From Streptomyces changanensis (GTDB taxonomy: Bacteria > Actinomycetota > Actinomycetes > Streptomycetales > Streptomycetaceae), in contig NZ_CP102332.1 in the NCBI RefSeq assembly GCF_024600715.1, forward strand, positions 62,001 through 126,000: a DNA stretch of 64,000 nucleotides, written 5' to 3'. This document shows positions 8,820 through 17,726 of the stretch, in pieces. The stretch's first letter is position 1, and each line of letters starts with the position of its first letter. Below the pieces are notes generated by a model, which saw nothing but the letters and a program-made list of their open reading frames with translations, had not been told where the DNA came from and did not search any database. Made by a program: the position numbers and the translations under genes.

Positions 8820-9398
8820 GGCGCCCGCCTACCCCGAAAACGCCCGGTGGTCGCAGAACGGGTCGACGACCCGGAGCAGACCGCGCGGCAACCGGACGAC
8901 TCCGCGGGGGGAGGCTCGCCGGCCGGGCGGGCCCGGCAGGGTGCCGGGCTCGACGGGGAGCGGGCGGGCCGAGACGCCCGCAGCTCCGCGCGGCGGCCGG
9001 GACCCGGCTGTCCGAACGCCCGGGGCGCCGGACCGCGGGCGAGGGTCGGCGAGCGGCGGAGGCACCGGCGTGCGCCGCTCCGGTGACGGTGCGCCGAGTG
9101 GGCGGTGGCTCCCGGCTCCCGCGCGACCGCCTCGGCACTGCCTACGGGTAGGTGGTCCTGTCGGCGCAGCGGTCCGAGCATCGGTGCACGCTCCCCCGGC
9201 CCGGCTCGGCAGGCGCCCCGGAGGCCGACGACACTCCCCGAATGGTCACGCTGCGTGAAAATATCATGTACAGAGAGTAGCATTCGGTGACCTCGCGCTC
9301 ACGCCGTGGCGAAGCGGCCGCCCTGACGCCGCGCGCCTCGCCGCCTCGTGAGCGGACACCACCGATGCCCAACGCATCGACGGCGAACGGAGAGAGAC
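8820..9398. other. intergenic region with an AT-rich pocket
   Basis: No convincing gene. Around 9255-9285 the sequence falls to about 60% AT (GTGAAAATATCATGTACAG then AGAGTAGCAT), which stands out strongly and probably marks the promoter of the LPMO-like gene. I could not assign clean -35/-10 hexamers. Confidence 0.4.
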
Positions 9399-10010
9399 AT
9401 GGCCACGGAAGATCGCGTGGAGGCCGCTCCACGGCACGGGTGGATGACGCACCCGCGCTCCCGGGCGGACATCGCATTCAACGGCGGCTGGCCGTCCAGC
9501 GGGCTGGAAGCGGGCAAGTTCTTCCCGGCGACCCAGGTCGGGCTGGCCGATCCGGACGTGCCGACGGACACCCCCAGCGGACCCAAGCCGGTACCGCCGG
9601 ACGGCCGGATCGCCAGTGGCGGAAGCGAGCCGGCGGCGGCCAGGCTCGACGAGGTGCGTGACTGGCCCAAGAACGACCTGCAGTCAGGCGCTGAGGTTCC
9701 GTTCCAGTGGAACTTCACGATGAAGCACCGGACGCGTCGTTTCAACTACTTCGTGACCAAGGAGGGCTGGGACCCCACGGCGCCGCTGAGCCGCGCCCAG
9801 TTCGAACCCGAGCCGTTCGCGACGTACAAGCCGTACGGCGACATCCCGCACTGGGAGATGCCGGAGGCCCCTCACGACCCGAACCTCGACAAGCCGCACA
9901 CGATCAAGCTGCCGGCGCGTTCCGGCTATCACGTGATCCTCGGCGTGTGGGAGGTCGCCGACACCGGCCACGCCTTCTACCAGGTCATCGACGTGAACTT
10001 CACGCGGTAG
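9399..10010 (+). CDS. AA10-like lytic polysaccharide monooxygenase protein without a signal peptide
   Basis: 203 residues. The LPMO_10 fold signatures are clear: HGWMTHPRSR (from His13), a second histidine at 110 in MKHRTRRFNYFVTKEGWDPT, and HVILGVWEVADTGHAFYQVIDVNF at the end, matching the chitin-binding/AA10 pattern. His13 and His110 correspond to the copper histidine brace, with Phe193 in the usual axial position. In normal AA10 enzymes the first histidine becomes residue 1 after signal-peptide removal. Here ATG 9399 has an excellent GGAGAGAG ribosome site and only 12 polar residues precede the histidine, with no hydrophobic leader. Either the extension is trimmed by another route or the protein is not a classical secreted LPMO. 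It may be in one unit with the ferritin-like gene 279 bases downstream. Confidence 0.85.
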   Translation: MATEDRVEAAPRHGWMTHPRSRADIAFNGGWPSSGLEAGKFFPATQVGLADPDVPTDTPSGPKPVPPDGRIASGGSEPAAARLDEVRDWPKNDLQSGAEVPFQWNFTMKHRTRRFNYFVTKEGWDPTAPLSRAQFEPEPFATYKPYGDIPHWEMPEAPHDPNLDKPHTIKLPARSGYHVILGVWEVADTGHAFYQVIDVNFTR

Positions 10011-10289
10011 GCCCCACCCGGAGCACCTGCCCGTCGCCGGCAGGCAGCCCCGCGTCCCGAGCGACCCGGCCCGGGACTCATCAATGCGGCCGAGTGCCCG
10101 GCCGGTGACCCGAGCGTCCAGGCGATCGCCGGCACCTCGCGCGGCGGCTCCCACCGGGGATCCCCCTGGTCGTCTGTACGCGCGTCACCGGCCCGGCACG
10201 CACACGGCAACGGATCGGCGTCACCGGCAAGCGGACCTGGCGCACACCCCACACGAACGCAGTCCACCCGTGAACCCGAAGGGCATGCC

Positions 10290-11357
10290 ATGACCACAGT
10301 TCTCGCATACGAGAGCAACGCCATCGTCGAACTGATGGAGGTCCTCCCCGTGGACCGCGACGAGGTCTGGCTCAAGAACGCCCTGCAACAGGCGATCATG
10401 GTGGAGATCGCGACCATCGGCCCGTATGCGAGTGCCATGTGGTCGATCAAGGAAGGCTCGGGGCCGGTCTACGACACCATCCGGAGGGTCATCTTCGACG
10501 AGATGAGCCACATGGGCCTGGTGTGCAACATGCTCACGACCATCGGTGGCTCTCCTATCCTCGCCGACCCGAACGTGGCGCCGAAGTACGAGTACCCGCT
10601 GCCCGGTGGCGTACGGCCCGAACTGACCGTGTTCCTGGAGGGCCTGAGCAAGGCCTCGGTCGAGATGTTCTCCGAGATCGAACGCCCGGACCACCCCGTG
10701 GCCGAGTACGAGACCTTCACCTCGATCGGGGCCTTCTACACCGCGGTGGAGGAAGCGTTCGAGGCGCACCGGCACCTGATCAGGGGCACCCGGCAGCTCG
10801 CCTACCCCATGACCCATCACGGACAGGGCAACGACATCGTCCCGCTCGACAGCATCGAGAAGGTGCGCGGCGCCATCGAGGTCATCAAGGAACAGGGCGA
10901 GGGCACCTCCGCCTCGCCCGAGAACCCCTTCCCCGGCAAGGAAGGGGAACTGGCGCACTTCTACGCGTTCCGGGAGCTCTTTCACGGCAGGAAGCTGGTC
11001 AAGGTCTCGGAATCCCCGGACATGTGGGACTTCACCGGCGACGAGGTGCCCTTCCCCCCGGCCCACCCCATGGGGAGGGTTCCGCGAGGCGGGTGGGCCA
11101 ACGGCGGCGAGAACGCGCCCAGCCCCGAGGTCCAGCAGGCCCTCGACCTGTTCAACAGAGAATTCAGCTCGATGCTGCGGTCGCTGGAGAAGGCGTGGCG
11201 GACGGACGACCCGAGCGCGGCCAGGGCCGAGGTGGGGAAGGCCGTGGGCCACATGTTCCAGATGGGCCCCAAGGCGCGGGCCCTGATGGAGCGGGAACTG
11301 CCCGACGGAAGCGGCAGGACGTACGGCCCGGAGTTCCTGTACGTCGAGGGGCCGTGA
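10290..11357 (+). CDS. ferritin-like protein of the VioB/iminophenyl-pyruvate dimer synthase C-terminal type
   Basis: 355 residues. The opening WLKNALQQAIMVEIATIGPY and VIFDEMSHMGLVCNMLTTIGG carry the Glu (39) and ExxH (71-74) of a four-helix ferritin-like domain, with later acidic helices (FTSIGAFYTAVEEAFEAHRHL). The YPLPGGVRPELTVFLEGL and FYRF-like ELAHFYAFRELFHGRKLV segments are typical of PF12902, the domain seen at the C-terminus of VioB and in stand-alone proteins. Family members may bind a metal pair or haem-like cofactor; the substrate here is unknown. ATG 10290 follows GAAGGG. No secretion signal. Its neighbour is the signal-less LPMO-like gene. Confidence 0.82.
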   Translation: MTTVLAYESNAIVELMEVLPVDRDEVWLKNALQQAIMVEIATIGPYASAMWSIKEGSGPVYDTIRRVIFDEMSHMGLVCNMLTTIGGSPILADPNVAPKYEYPLPGGVRPELTVFLEGLSKASVEMFSEIERPDHPVAEYETFTSIGAFYTAVEEAFEAHRHLIRGTRQLAYPMTHHGQGNDIVPLDSIEKVRGAIEVIKEQGEGTSASPENPFPGKEGELAHFYAFRELFHGRKLVKVSESPDMWDFTGDEVPFPPAHPMGRVPRGGWANGGENAPSPEVQQALDLFNREFSSMLRSLEKAWRTDDPSAARAEVGKAVGHMFQMGPKARALMERELPDGSGRTYGPEFLYVEGP

Positions 11358-12109
11358 GCACACCGAAGGTGACGAGCACACCTCGGTGCGGCCCATGGGG
11401 CCCACCCCGTACACCTGCCAGCAGGTGATGAAGGACGGGCAGGTGTACCACCCGCAGCCGATGCGCGCCACCCCGGACGGCCCCGGGCGTACTGATGCCG
11501 CAGGTGCGGTCCGTGGTGCTCCGTGGGACGGCGTAGGGGCACGTCCCCGTTCGAGACGACCGCGTTCCACCCGGGGACCGAGCGGCCGGGACCGCGGCCG
11601 TGGGCCGGGGTGGGCGCCGTCGCCGCCCACCCGCTCGTCGCGTGACGCGGGACCGCGCCCCGGGATCCGCTGCTCACGGGCGCGGGTGCGCTCAGGCAGT
11701 TCGGGGGCTGACCGCAGTGGTGGCCGGCTCGGACCGGGCTTGGTGGCGGCGACGCCAATGGGACCGTCCGGGCCGGAGCCCTGCCGTGAGTGCGCCGTCC
11801 TCTCCGACCGGCCGGTGGCGGTGGCCGGCGCCCCGGCATCCCGACACCCCGACACTCCGCCATCCCACCATCCCGACACCCCGACACCCCGCGTCCCGCC
11901 ATCCCGCCATCCCGCCATCCCGGTGATCATGGCGGCCGCCGGTTCCGGCGCGATGGTGAACGCGTGCCGGGCCTGGCGCCGACGCCCGGCAGCGGACGGG
12001 CCGGCCCGTCCGTGAGCGCGGGGATGGGGAAGCCCGCGGTCCCCTGCTGCGTGCCCCCTCGCCGCGGCGCCGGATGCGGCACTGGCACGCCACGGCGCGC
12101 AGGGCGTCG
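11358..12109. other. long intergenic region containing a short tandem repeat
   Basis: No supportable gene in 750 bases. It contains the CATCCCG-type tandem repeat described separately and otherwise GC-rich, non-coding-looking DNA. Confidence 0.45.
11837..11921. repeat. low-complexity tandem repeat (CATCCCGAC/ACCCCGAC units)
   Basis: Units of 8-9 bases are repeated over 85 bases. At a higher level a 24-base block at 11837-11860 recurs at 11869-11892 with one mismatch, and the end is four short CATCCCGC-like units. One strand is almost free of G runs (C-rich), giving strong strand asymmetry. Confidence 0.75.
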
Positions 12110-12631
12110 TCAGGCCAGGTCCGTCCTCGGGTCGACGGTCCAGTGGTTGGCCTTGAAGGCCCGGCCGGCGAACGTCATGTCGACCTCCGAGAGGAAGCGG
12201 AAGCCGACCGAGCGGCAGATGCCGTTCGACGCGGCGTTGGTCGTCGCCGGGAAGGCGTGCACCACTCCCCAGCGGTTCTGGTCCCGGGCCTGCTCCAGGA
12301 GGGCACGGACGGCACGCTTGCCCCATCCTTGCCTCTGGAACTCCGGCAGGACCATCCAGCCGATCTCCGAGACCGGTCCGTCGCCCTCAGCGTCGCCGGC
12401 GTCATGGGACCAGAGGGTCACCGTCCCGGCCACCTTCTCGGGGGTGGCGGGGTCGGGGACGATCATCTTGATCCAGGCGAGGTCGGCGCTCGCCTGCTCG
12501 ATGTCCCGGCGGACCTTGTCCGCTATCCCCTCACGCGGCAGCGGCCCGCCGAGGCCCGCCATCATGACGGGATCGCACCGCATCCGGACGTAGACGTCGA
12601 CGTCGTCGGGTGAGACATCACGCAACCGCAC
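12110..12631 (-). CDS. GNAT-family N-acetyltransferase
   Basis: 173 residues with the GNAT plan: MRLRDVSPDDVDVYVRMRCD, a central strand GTVTLW, then EIGWMVLPEFQRQGWGKRAV containing the acetyl-CoA loop (Q-R-Q-G-W-G in the Q/RxxGxG/A position) and ATTNAASNGICRSVGFRFL, the typical RimJ-like N.AS...E.GF region. It would transfer an acetyl group from acetyl-CoA to an unknown amine. It stands alone, leftward, downstream of and convergent to nothing obvious. Substrate cannot be assigned. Confidence 0.85.
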   Translation of the reverse strand: MRLRDVSPDDVDVYVRMRCDPVMMAGLGGPLPREGIADKVRRDIEQASADLAWIKMIVPDPATPEKVAGTVTLWSHDAGDAEGDGPVSEIGWMVLPEFQRQGWGKRAVRALLEQARDQNRWGVVHAFPATTNAASNGICRSVGFRFLSEVDMTFAGRAFKANHWTVDPRTDLA

Positions 12632-12889
12632 TGGTTCCTCCTCGGGTTCACGGGCGATCGTCGCACGGCTCCGATCACACGCGAGCCTCCCGTACGTCCG
12701 CCGGGGTTGAGGCGGCCGAGGTGGCGCGTCGCCGACGGGTCGGCAGGCGGGGCGTGGCGGGCACCGGCGTCCCGAGCGCGGGACCGCGGCGAGGGCTGGT
12801 GCGATGCGGCCGCCCGTGGACCCGGTACCGGCCGGACGGCGCCACCACGCCCGCCCGGCCCCGGGCGCGGCGGGGCGAGCCCGGTGGTC

Positions 12890-13279
12890 TCAGAAGAAGA
12901 CGCCGCAGCGCAGCAGCACGTTCGCGTACGGCCGTGCCTCGCCCGTGCGGACGACCAGCCGGGCCCCCGCCGACAGCTCCTTGAGGCGCTCGTGCGGGAC
13001 GAGGTCCAGCGCGGGGAAGCGACCGTCCAGCAGCTTCGCCGCCTGCGGATTCGCCCGCCGTACCTCCTCCGCCGCCGTCGCGCCCTCGACGACGAGCTCC
13101 GCCAGCAGCCCCTCCAGGACCTCCGCGAACGCCGGCACCCCGGCCCTGAAGGCCAGGTCCACCACACGCGGGCCGTCCGGTATGGGCATGCCCGCGTCGC
13201 ACACCAGCACCTCGTGGCCGTGGCCCAGTTCGGCCAGCGCACCGGCGAGGTGGCGGTTGAGTATTCCGGTCCTCTTCAC
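12890..13279 (-). CDS. rbsD: D-ribose pyranase
   Basis: 129 residues: MKRTGILNRHLAGALAELGH, then DAGMPIPDGPRVVDLAFRAG, and an end RTGEARPYANVLLRCGVFF that carries the family's conserved GE..PYAN..L C-terminus. His20 in the GH pattern is the usual catalytic residue. The enzyme speeds conversion of beta-ribopyranose to ribofuranose, the form the kinase uses. The GTG start overlaps the rbsK stop (GTGA), so it is the last gene of the ribose operon and translationally coupled. Confidence 0.95.
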   Translation of the reverse strand: MKRTGILNRHLAGALAELGHGHEVLVCDAGMPIPDGPRVVDLAFRAGVPAFAEVLEGLLAELVVEGATAAEEVRRANPQAAKLLDGRFPALDLVPHERLKELSAGARLVVRTGEARPYANVLLRCGVFF

Positions 13280-14178
13280 CGGGCGGCGACCTCCGCCGCC
13301 GTCGGGAAGGACGCCTGCGCGCCCTCCTTCGTCACCGTCGCCGCCCCGACCCGAGCCGCGTACGCCGCCGCCTGGGCCAGGGACTCGCCCGCAGCGAGCC
13401 GGTAGGCCAGCGCGGCGGTGAACGCGTCGCCCGCGCCCGTCGTGTCCACGGCGTCCACCTTCACGGACGCGATGCGGCTGACGCCCTCCGCGGACGCCAC
13501 GAGCGCGCCCTGCGAGCCCAGCGTCACCACCACCGACCGCGGACCCTTCGCCAGCAGGATCCGCGCCCAGTCCTCGGGAGCGTCCCCGACGGCGGAGCCG
13601 CCCAGGATCACCTTCGCCTCGTGCTCGTTGACGATCAACGGGTCACAGACCGCCAGCACCTCCGGCGGCAGAGGGCGCGGCGGCGAGGGGTTGAGCACGA
13701 ACCGGCTGCCCGGCGCCAGGTTCCGTACGACTTCCACGACCGTCTCCAGCGGGATCTCCAACTGCGCCGAGACCACCCGGGAGCCCTGGAAGAGGCTGGC
13801 CGCGGCCCGTACGTCCTGCGGGGCCAGCCGGCCGTTCGCGCCCGGCGAGACGACGATGCTGTTGTCCCCGGACGGGTCGACCGTGATCAGCGCGACGCCG
13901 GTCGGCGCACCGCCCACCAGGACCCCCACCGTGTCGACGCCGGCCTCACGCTGCGAGTCCAGCAGCAACCGGCCGTGCGCGTCGTCGCCGACCCGGGCCA
14001 GCAGAGCCGTACGGGCGCCGAGCCTGGCGGCGGCGACCGCTTGGTTCGCGCCCTTGCCGCCCGGGTGGACGGCCAGGTCGGAGCCGAGCACGGTCTCGCC
14101 GGCGGCGGGCCGGCGTTCCACTCCGATCACCAGGTCGGCGTTGGCCGACCCCACGACCAGCAGGTCGTAGTCGTACAT
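13276..14178 (-). CDS. rbsK: ribokinase
   Basis: 300 residues from ATG 14178, chosen for GGGAGA just upstream; an in-frame start 14 codons earlier lacks a site. PfkB family signatures: VVGSANADLVIGVERRPAAG, the GGKGANQAVAAARLG motif, and DTTGAGDAFTAALAYRL with the catalytic Asp and anion hole. It phosphorylates ribose to ribose-5-phosphate with ATP in the cytoplasm. Lies 76 bases after the transporter fusion gene and overlaps rbsD by four bases. Confidence 0.95.
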   Translation of the reverse strand: MYDYDLLVVGSANADLVIGVERRPAAGETVLGSDLAVHPGGKGANQAVAAARLGARTALLARVGDDAHGRLLLDSQREAGVDTVGVLVGGAPTGVALITVDPSGDNSIVVSPGANGRLAPQDVRAAASLFQGSRVVSAQLEIPLETVVEVVRNLAPGSRFVLNPSPPRPLPPEVLAVCDPLIVNEHEAKVILGGSAVGDAPEDWARILLAKGPRSVVVTLGSQGALVASAEGVSRIASVKVDAVDTTGAGDAFTAALAYRLAAGESLAQAAAYAARVGAATVTKEGAQASFPTAAEVAAR

Positions 14179-14254
14179 GCGTTGTCTCCCCATGTGAGTG
14201 ACATGGCCGGGCGGTCCCACCAGTGGTGGACGACCGCCCGGCCGTTCCCCGATG

Positions 14255-16204
14255 TCAGCCGGTGAAGCCGGCCACGTTCTCCTTCGTGACCACCTTGACC
14301 GGCACCTTCACCGTCTCCTCGACCTCCTTGCCCTGGAGCGCCCTCAGGGCGTTGTCCACGGCGATCCGGCCGAGCTGGGACGGCTGCTGCGCCACGGACG
14401 CGTACAGCGTGCCGCCCTCGACCGCCTTGAGTCCGTCAGGCGTGCCGTCGAAGCCGACCACCGAGACCGACGTGCCGGCCCTGGAGCCCAGCGCCTTGAT
14501 CGCGCCGAGGGCCATCTCGTCGTTCGCCGCGATGACGCCCTGGACGTCCGGGTGGGCCTGGAGCAGGTTCGACATCACGTCGAGGCCCTTGGTGCGGTCG
14601 AAGTCGGCGGGCTGCTGGGCCACTACCCGGATGCCCGGGTAGGCCTTGAGGCCGTTGGCGAAACCCTGGCCGCGCTCACGGGCGGCGGAGGTGCCGGCCT
14701 GGCCCTGCAGAATCACGATCTTGCCCTTGCCGCCCAGCTTCTCGGCGATGGTCTTGGCGGCGAGTTCACCGCCGGCGACGTTGTCGGAGGCGACGAGCGT
14801 GTCCACCGGAGCCTTGTTGACGCCCCGGTCCACCGCGATGACCGGGATCTTCGCCTTGCCCGCCGCGTTCACCGAGTTGCCGGCCGCGTCCGAGTCGACC
14901 GGGTTGACGATGATCGCGTCGAGGCCGGCACTGGTGAAGTTCTGCAACTGGTTGGCCTGCTGGGAGGCGTCGTTCTGGGCGTCCGTGACGGTGAGGTCCA
15001 CGCCCCGCTTCCTCGCCTCGGCCTCGGCGCCCGCCCGGATCTGCACGAAGAAGGGGTTGTTGAGGGTGGACAGCGACAGTCCCATCCTCGGGCCGCTCGT
15101 GGCGGAGGAGCCGTTGTGCAGGAAGGACGTGGCGCCGACGATCGCGACGGTGACGACGGCCGCGAGCGCGTACGTCGCCGCCTGCCTGCCCTTGTCGCCG
15201 CCGGTGCCGGCCGCGGCCGGCGTCGCGCCGGCCTTGCGGCGGGCGGTGTCGAGCAGCACCGCCAGCGCGATGACGACGCCGATGACGACCTGCTGCCAGA
15301 ACGCGGAGACGTTCAGCAGGTTCAGCCCGTTGCGCAGCACGGCCAGGATCAGTGCGCCGATCAGTGTGCCGGACGCCTTGCCCGTACCGCCCGCGAGGGA
15401 GGCGCCGCCGATGACGACCGCGGCGATCGCGTCCAGTTCGTAGCCGTCGGCGGCCTGCGGCTGCGCGGAGGACAGCCGGGCGGCGAGCACGACACCGGCG
15501 ACGGCGGCGAAGACGCCGGAGAAGGCGTAGATGGCGAGCTTCTGCTTCTTCACGCGCAGGCCGGACAGCCGAGCGGCCTCCTCGTTGCCGCCGATGGCGT
15601 ACATGGAGCGGCCGATGTACGTCCGGCCGAGGACGAAGGCGGCGATCAGGCCCATGACGACCATCACCAGCACCGGCACGGGCAGCCAGCCGCCGAGCGT
15701 GTCCCCGAGGTGGGAGACGGAGTCGGGGAAGGCGATCGGGGACCCCTCGGAGATGACGAGGGACAGGCCTCGGGCCACGGACAGCATGGCCAGCGTCGCG
15801 ATGAACGGCGGCAGCTTGCCGTAGGAGATCAGGACGCCGTTGACCAGGCCGCAGACGATGCCCGTCGCCACGGCGAGGAGCACGGCGAGGAAGACCGGGA
15901 CGCCCGCCGAGGTGGCGCTCCAGGCGAGGACCGTGGCCGACAGCGCGGCGACCGAGCCGACCGACAGGTCGATGCCCGCCGAGACGATCACGAAGGTCAC
16001 GCCGAAGGCGAGGATGGCGGTCACGGCCGCCTGGACGCCGACGTTGAGGAGGTTGTCCGTCGTGAGGAAGTCACCGGACAGCGCCGACATCGCGATGACG
16101 AGGACGATGAGCGCGGTGAGTGCGCCGTTGTCGAGCAGGAGGCGGCGCAGGCCCCCCGAGGCGCCACCCGCGCCCGTCGTGCTCTTGAGCGTGTCAGTGG
16201 CCAC
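14255..16204 (-). CDS. rbsC: ribose ABC transporter permease fused to substrate-binding protein
   Basis: 649 residues joining two normally separate subunits. Residues about 20-320 are an RbsC permease (VTFVIVSAGIDLSVGSVAAL, GGNEEAARLSGLRVKK, VIGGASLAGGTG, ending AVLLDTARRK). A Gly/Ala linker and one extra membrane helix (about 341-361) lead to an RbsB-type periplasmic-binding domain at about 371-649 (MGLSLSTLNNPFFVQIRAG, VTDAQNDASQQANQLQNF, GVIAANDEMALGAIKALG). The binding domain is thus tethered to the membrane instead of being a lipoprotein. The GTG 16204 start overlaps the end of rbsA by 11 bases. No separate rbsB gene is present in the operon. Confidence 0.93.
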   Translation of the reverse strand: MATDTLKSTTGAGGASGGLRRLLLDNGALTALIVLVIAMSALSGDFLTTDNLLNVGVQAAVTAILAFGVTFVIVSAGIDLSVGSVAALSATVLAWSATSAGVPVFLAVLLAVATGIVCGLVNGVLISYGKLPPFIATLAMLSVARGLSLVISEGSPIAFPDSVSHLGDTLGGWLPVPVLVMVVMGLIAAFVLGRTYIGRSMYAIGGNEEAARLSGLRVKKQKLAIYAFSGVFAAVAGVVLAARLSSAQPQAADGYELDAIAAVVIGGASLAGGTGKASGTLIGALILAVLRNGLNLLNVSAFWQQVVIGVVIALAVLLDTARRKAGATPAAAGTGGDKGRQAATYALAAVVTVAIVGATSFLHNGSSATSGPRMGLSLSTLNNPFFVQIRAGAEAEARKRGVDLTVTDAQNDASQQANQLQNFTSAGLDAIIVNPVDSDAAGNSVNAAGKAKIPVIAVDRGVNKAPVDTLVASDNVAGGELAAKTIAEKLGGKGKIVILQGQAGTSAARERGQGFANGLKAYPGIRVVAQQPADFDRTKGLDVMSNLLQAHPDVQGVIAANDEMALGAIKALGSRAGTSVSVVGFDGTPDGLKAVEGGTLYASVAQQPSQLGRIAVDNALRALQGKEVEETVKVPVKVVTKENVAGFTG

Positions 16205-17726
16205 GGGGGGCCTCCGTTCCGGTCGTGTTCGGGGTCGTCGGGGCGCTGACGGCGAGTGCCATCACGGCGTCCTGGGTCGCCTCTCCGGCGGAGAGTTCAC
16301 CGGCGATCCGGCCCTGGGCCATCACCAGCACCCGGTCGCTCATGCCGAGCACCTCGGGAAGGTCGCTGGAGATCATCAGGACGGCCGCGCCGGCGGCGGT
16401 GAGTTCGTTGACGAGCTGGTAGATCTCGACCTTGGCGCCGACGTCGATGCCGCGCGTCGGCTCGTCGAGGATCAGCACCTTGGTGTCGGCGAGCAGCCAC
16501 TTGCCGATGACGACCTTCTGCTGGTTGCCACCGGAGAGCGTCCGCACGTGCTGGCCGAGTCCGGCCATCCGCACGCCGAGTTGCCCGGCGATCCGCGCGG
16601 CGGCCTCGCGCTGGCCCTTGAGGTCGACGAGCCCGGCGCGCGTGGCCGACCGCAGCGTCACCAGGCCGAGGTTCTCCTCGACCGACGCGTCCAGCACCAG
16701 TCCCTGGCCCTTGCGGTCCTCCGGGACGAGCCCGATGCCGGCGGTCATGGCCGCGTTGACGTCGTCCTTGGCGATCGGGGTGCCGGCGACCTTCACGGTG
16801 CCCCGGTCGTACGCGTCGGCCCCGAAGACCGCCCGTACGACCTCGGTACGGCCGGCTCCGACGAGCCCCGCGACGCCGACGACCTCGCCGGCGCGCACCT
16901 CGAAGCTGACGTCGTGGAAGACCCCGTCCCGGGTGAGCCCCTCGACGGACAGCAGCGCGGCGCCTCGGTCGGCCCGTTCGCGCGGGTACTGCTGCTCAAT
17001 CGAGCGGCCGACCATGAGCCGTACGAGTTCGTCCTCGGGCGTGGAGGCCGGGACCTGCCCGACGCTCTTGCCGTCCCGGATGACCGTCACCCGGTCGCCG
17101 AGGGCGGCGATCTCCTCCAGGTGATGCGTGATGAAGACGATCCCGACGCCGTCCTCGCGCAGCCTGCGCACGATCGCGAAGAGCTTCTCGACCTCCTCGG
17201 AGGTGAGCACGGCCGTCGGCTCGTCCATGATCAGCACGCGCGCGTCCAGGCTGAGCGCCTTGGCGATCTCGACCATCTGCAGGCGGGCGATGCCGAGTTC
17301 CCTCACCCGCGCGCGGGGCGACACGTTCACGCCCACCCGTGCGAGGAGGACCTCGGCGTCCGCCTCCATCCTCTTCCGGTCGATCACGCCGAAGCGGCGC
17401 GGTTGGCGCCCCAGGAAGATGTTCTCGGCGACCGTCAGGTCGGGTACGAGGTTGAACTCCTGGTAGATCGTGGCGATCCCCAGCCGCTCGGAGTCCTGCG
17501 CGCCCTGGACGCGCGTCTCCTCGCCGCCGACCAGGATCCGTCCGGCGTCGGGGGTGTAGGCGCCGGAGAGCATCTTGATGAGGGTGCTCTTGCCCGCGCC
17601 GTTCTCACCGAGCAGCACGTGCACCTCTCCCCGGCGCAGGTCGAAGTCGACGCCGTCCAGCGCCACCACGCCCGGGAAGGTCTTGCGTATGCCCTCGATG
17701 CGCAGCAACTCTTCCGTGTTGCTCAC
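16194..17726 (-). CDS. rbsA: ribose ABC transporter ATP-binding protein
   Basis: 510 residues, a tandem nucleotide-binding protein of the sugar (CUT2) type. First cassette: LLGENGAGKSTLIKML Walker A, LGIARLQMVEIAKAL degenerate signature, VLIMDEPTAVLT Walker B. Second cassette: VVGVAGLVGAGRTEVVRAVF, a Walker A lacking the usual GK, LSGGNQQKVVIGKWL signature, VLILDEPTRGIDVG. Such asymmetry is normal for this family. The GTG 17726 start overlaps the stop of the repressor gene (GTGA), so repressor and transporter are made from one transcript. Confidence 0.95.
   Translation of the reverse strand: MSNTEELLRIEGIRKTFPGVVALDGVDFDLRRGEVHVLLGENGAGKSTLIKMLSGAYTPDAGRILVGGEETRVQGAQDSERLGIATIYQEFNLVPDLTVAENIFLGRQPRRFGVIDRKRMEADAEVLLARVGVNVSPRARVRELGIARLQMVEIAKALSLDARVLIMDEPTAVLTSEEVEKLFAIVRRLREDGVGIVFITHHLEEIAALGDRVTVIRDGKSVGQVPASTPEDELVRLMVGRSIEQQYPRERADRGAALLSVEGLTRDGVFHDVSFEVRAGEVVGVAGLVGAGRTEVVRAVFGADAYDRGTVKVAGTPIAKDDVNAAMTAGIGLVPEDRKGQGLVLDASVEENLGLVTLRSATRAGLVDLKGQREAAARIAGQLGVRMAGLGQHVRTLSGGNQQKVVIGKWLLADTKVLILDEPTRGIDVGAKVEIYQLVNELTAAGAAVLMISSDLPEVLGMSDRVLVMAQGRIAGELSAGEATQDAVMALAVSAPTTPNTTGTEAPRGH

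Noticed and set aside
8741..9275. ATCATGTACAG shared by 8741 and 9263
   Set aside because: Eleven bases in two places within 500 bases could be chance; the first copy is part of the small peptide gene.
11837..11921. CRISPR-like repeat
   Set aside because: Unit length is 8-9 bases and there are no spacers of constant length; it is a simple tandem repeat.
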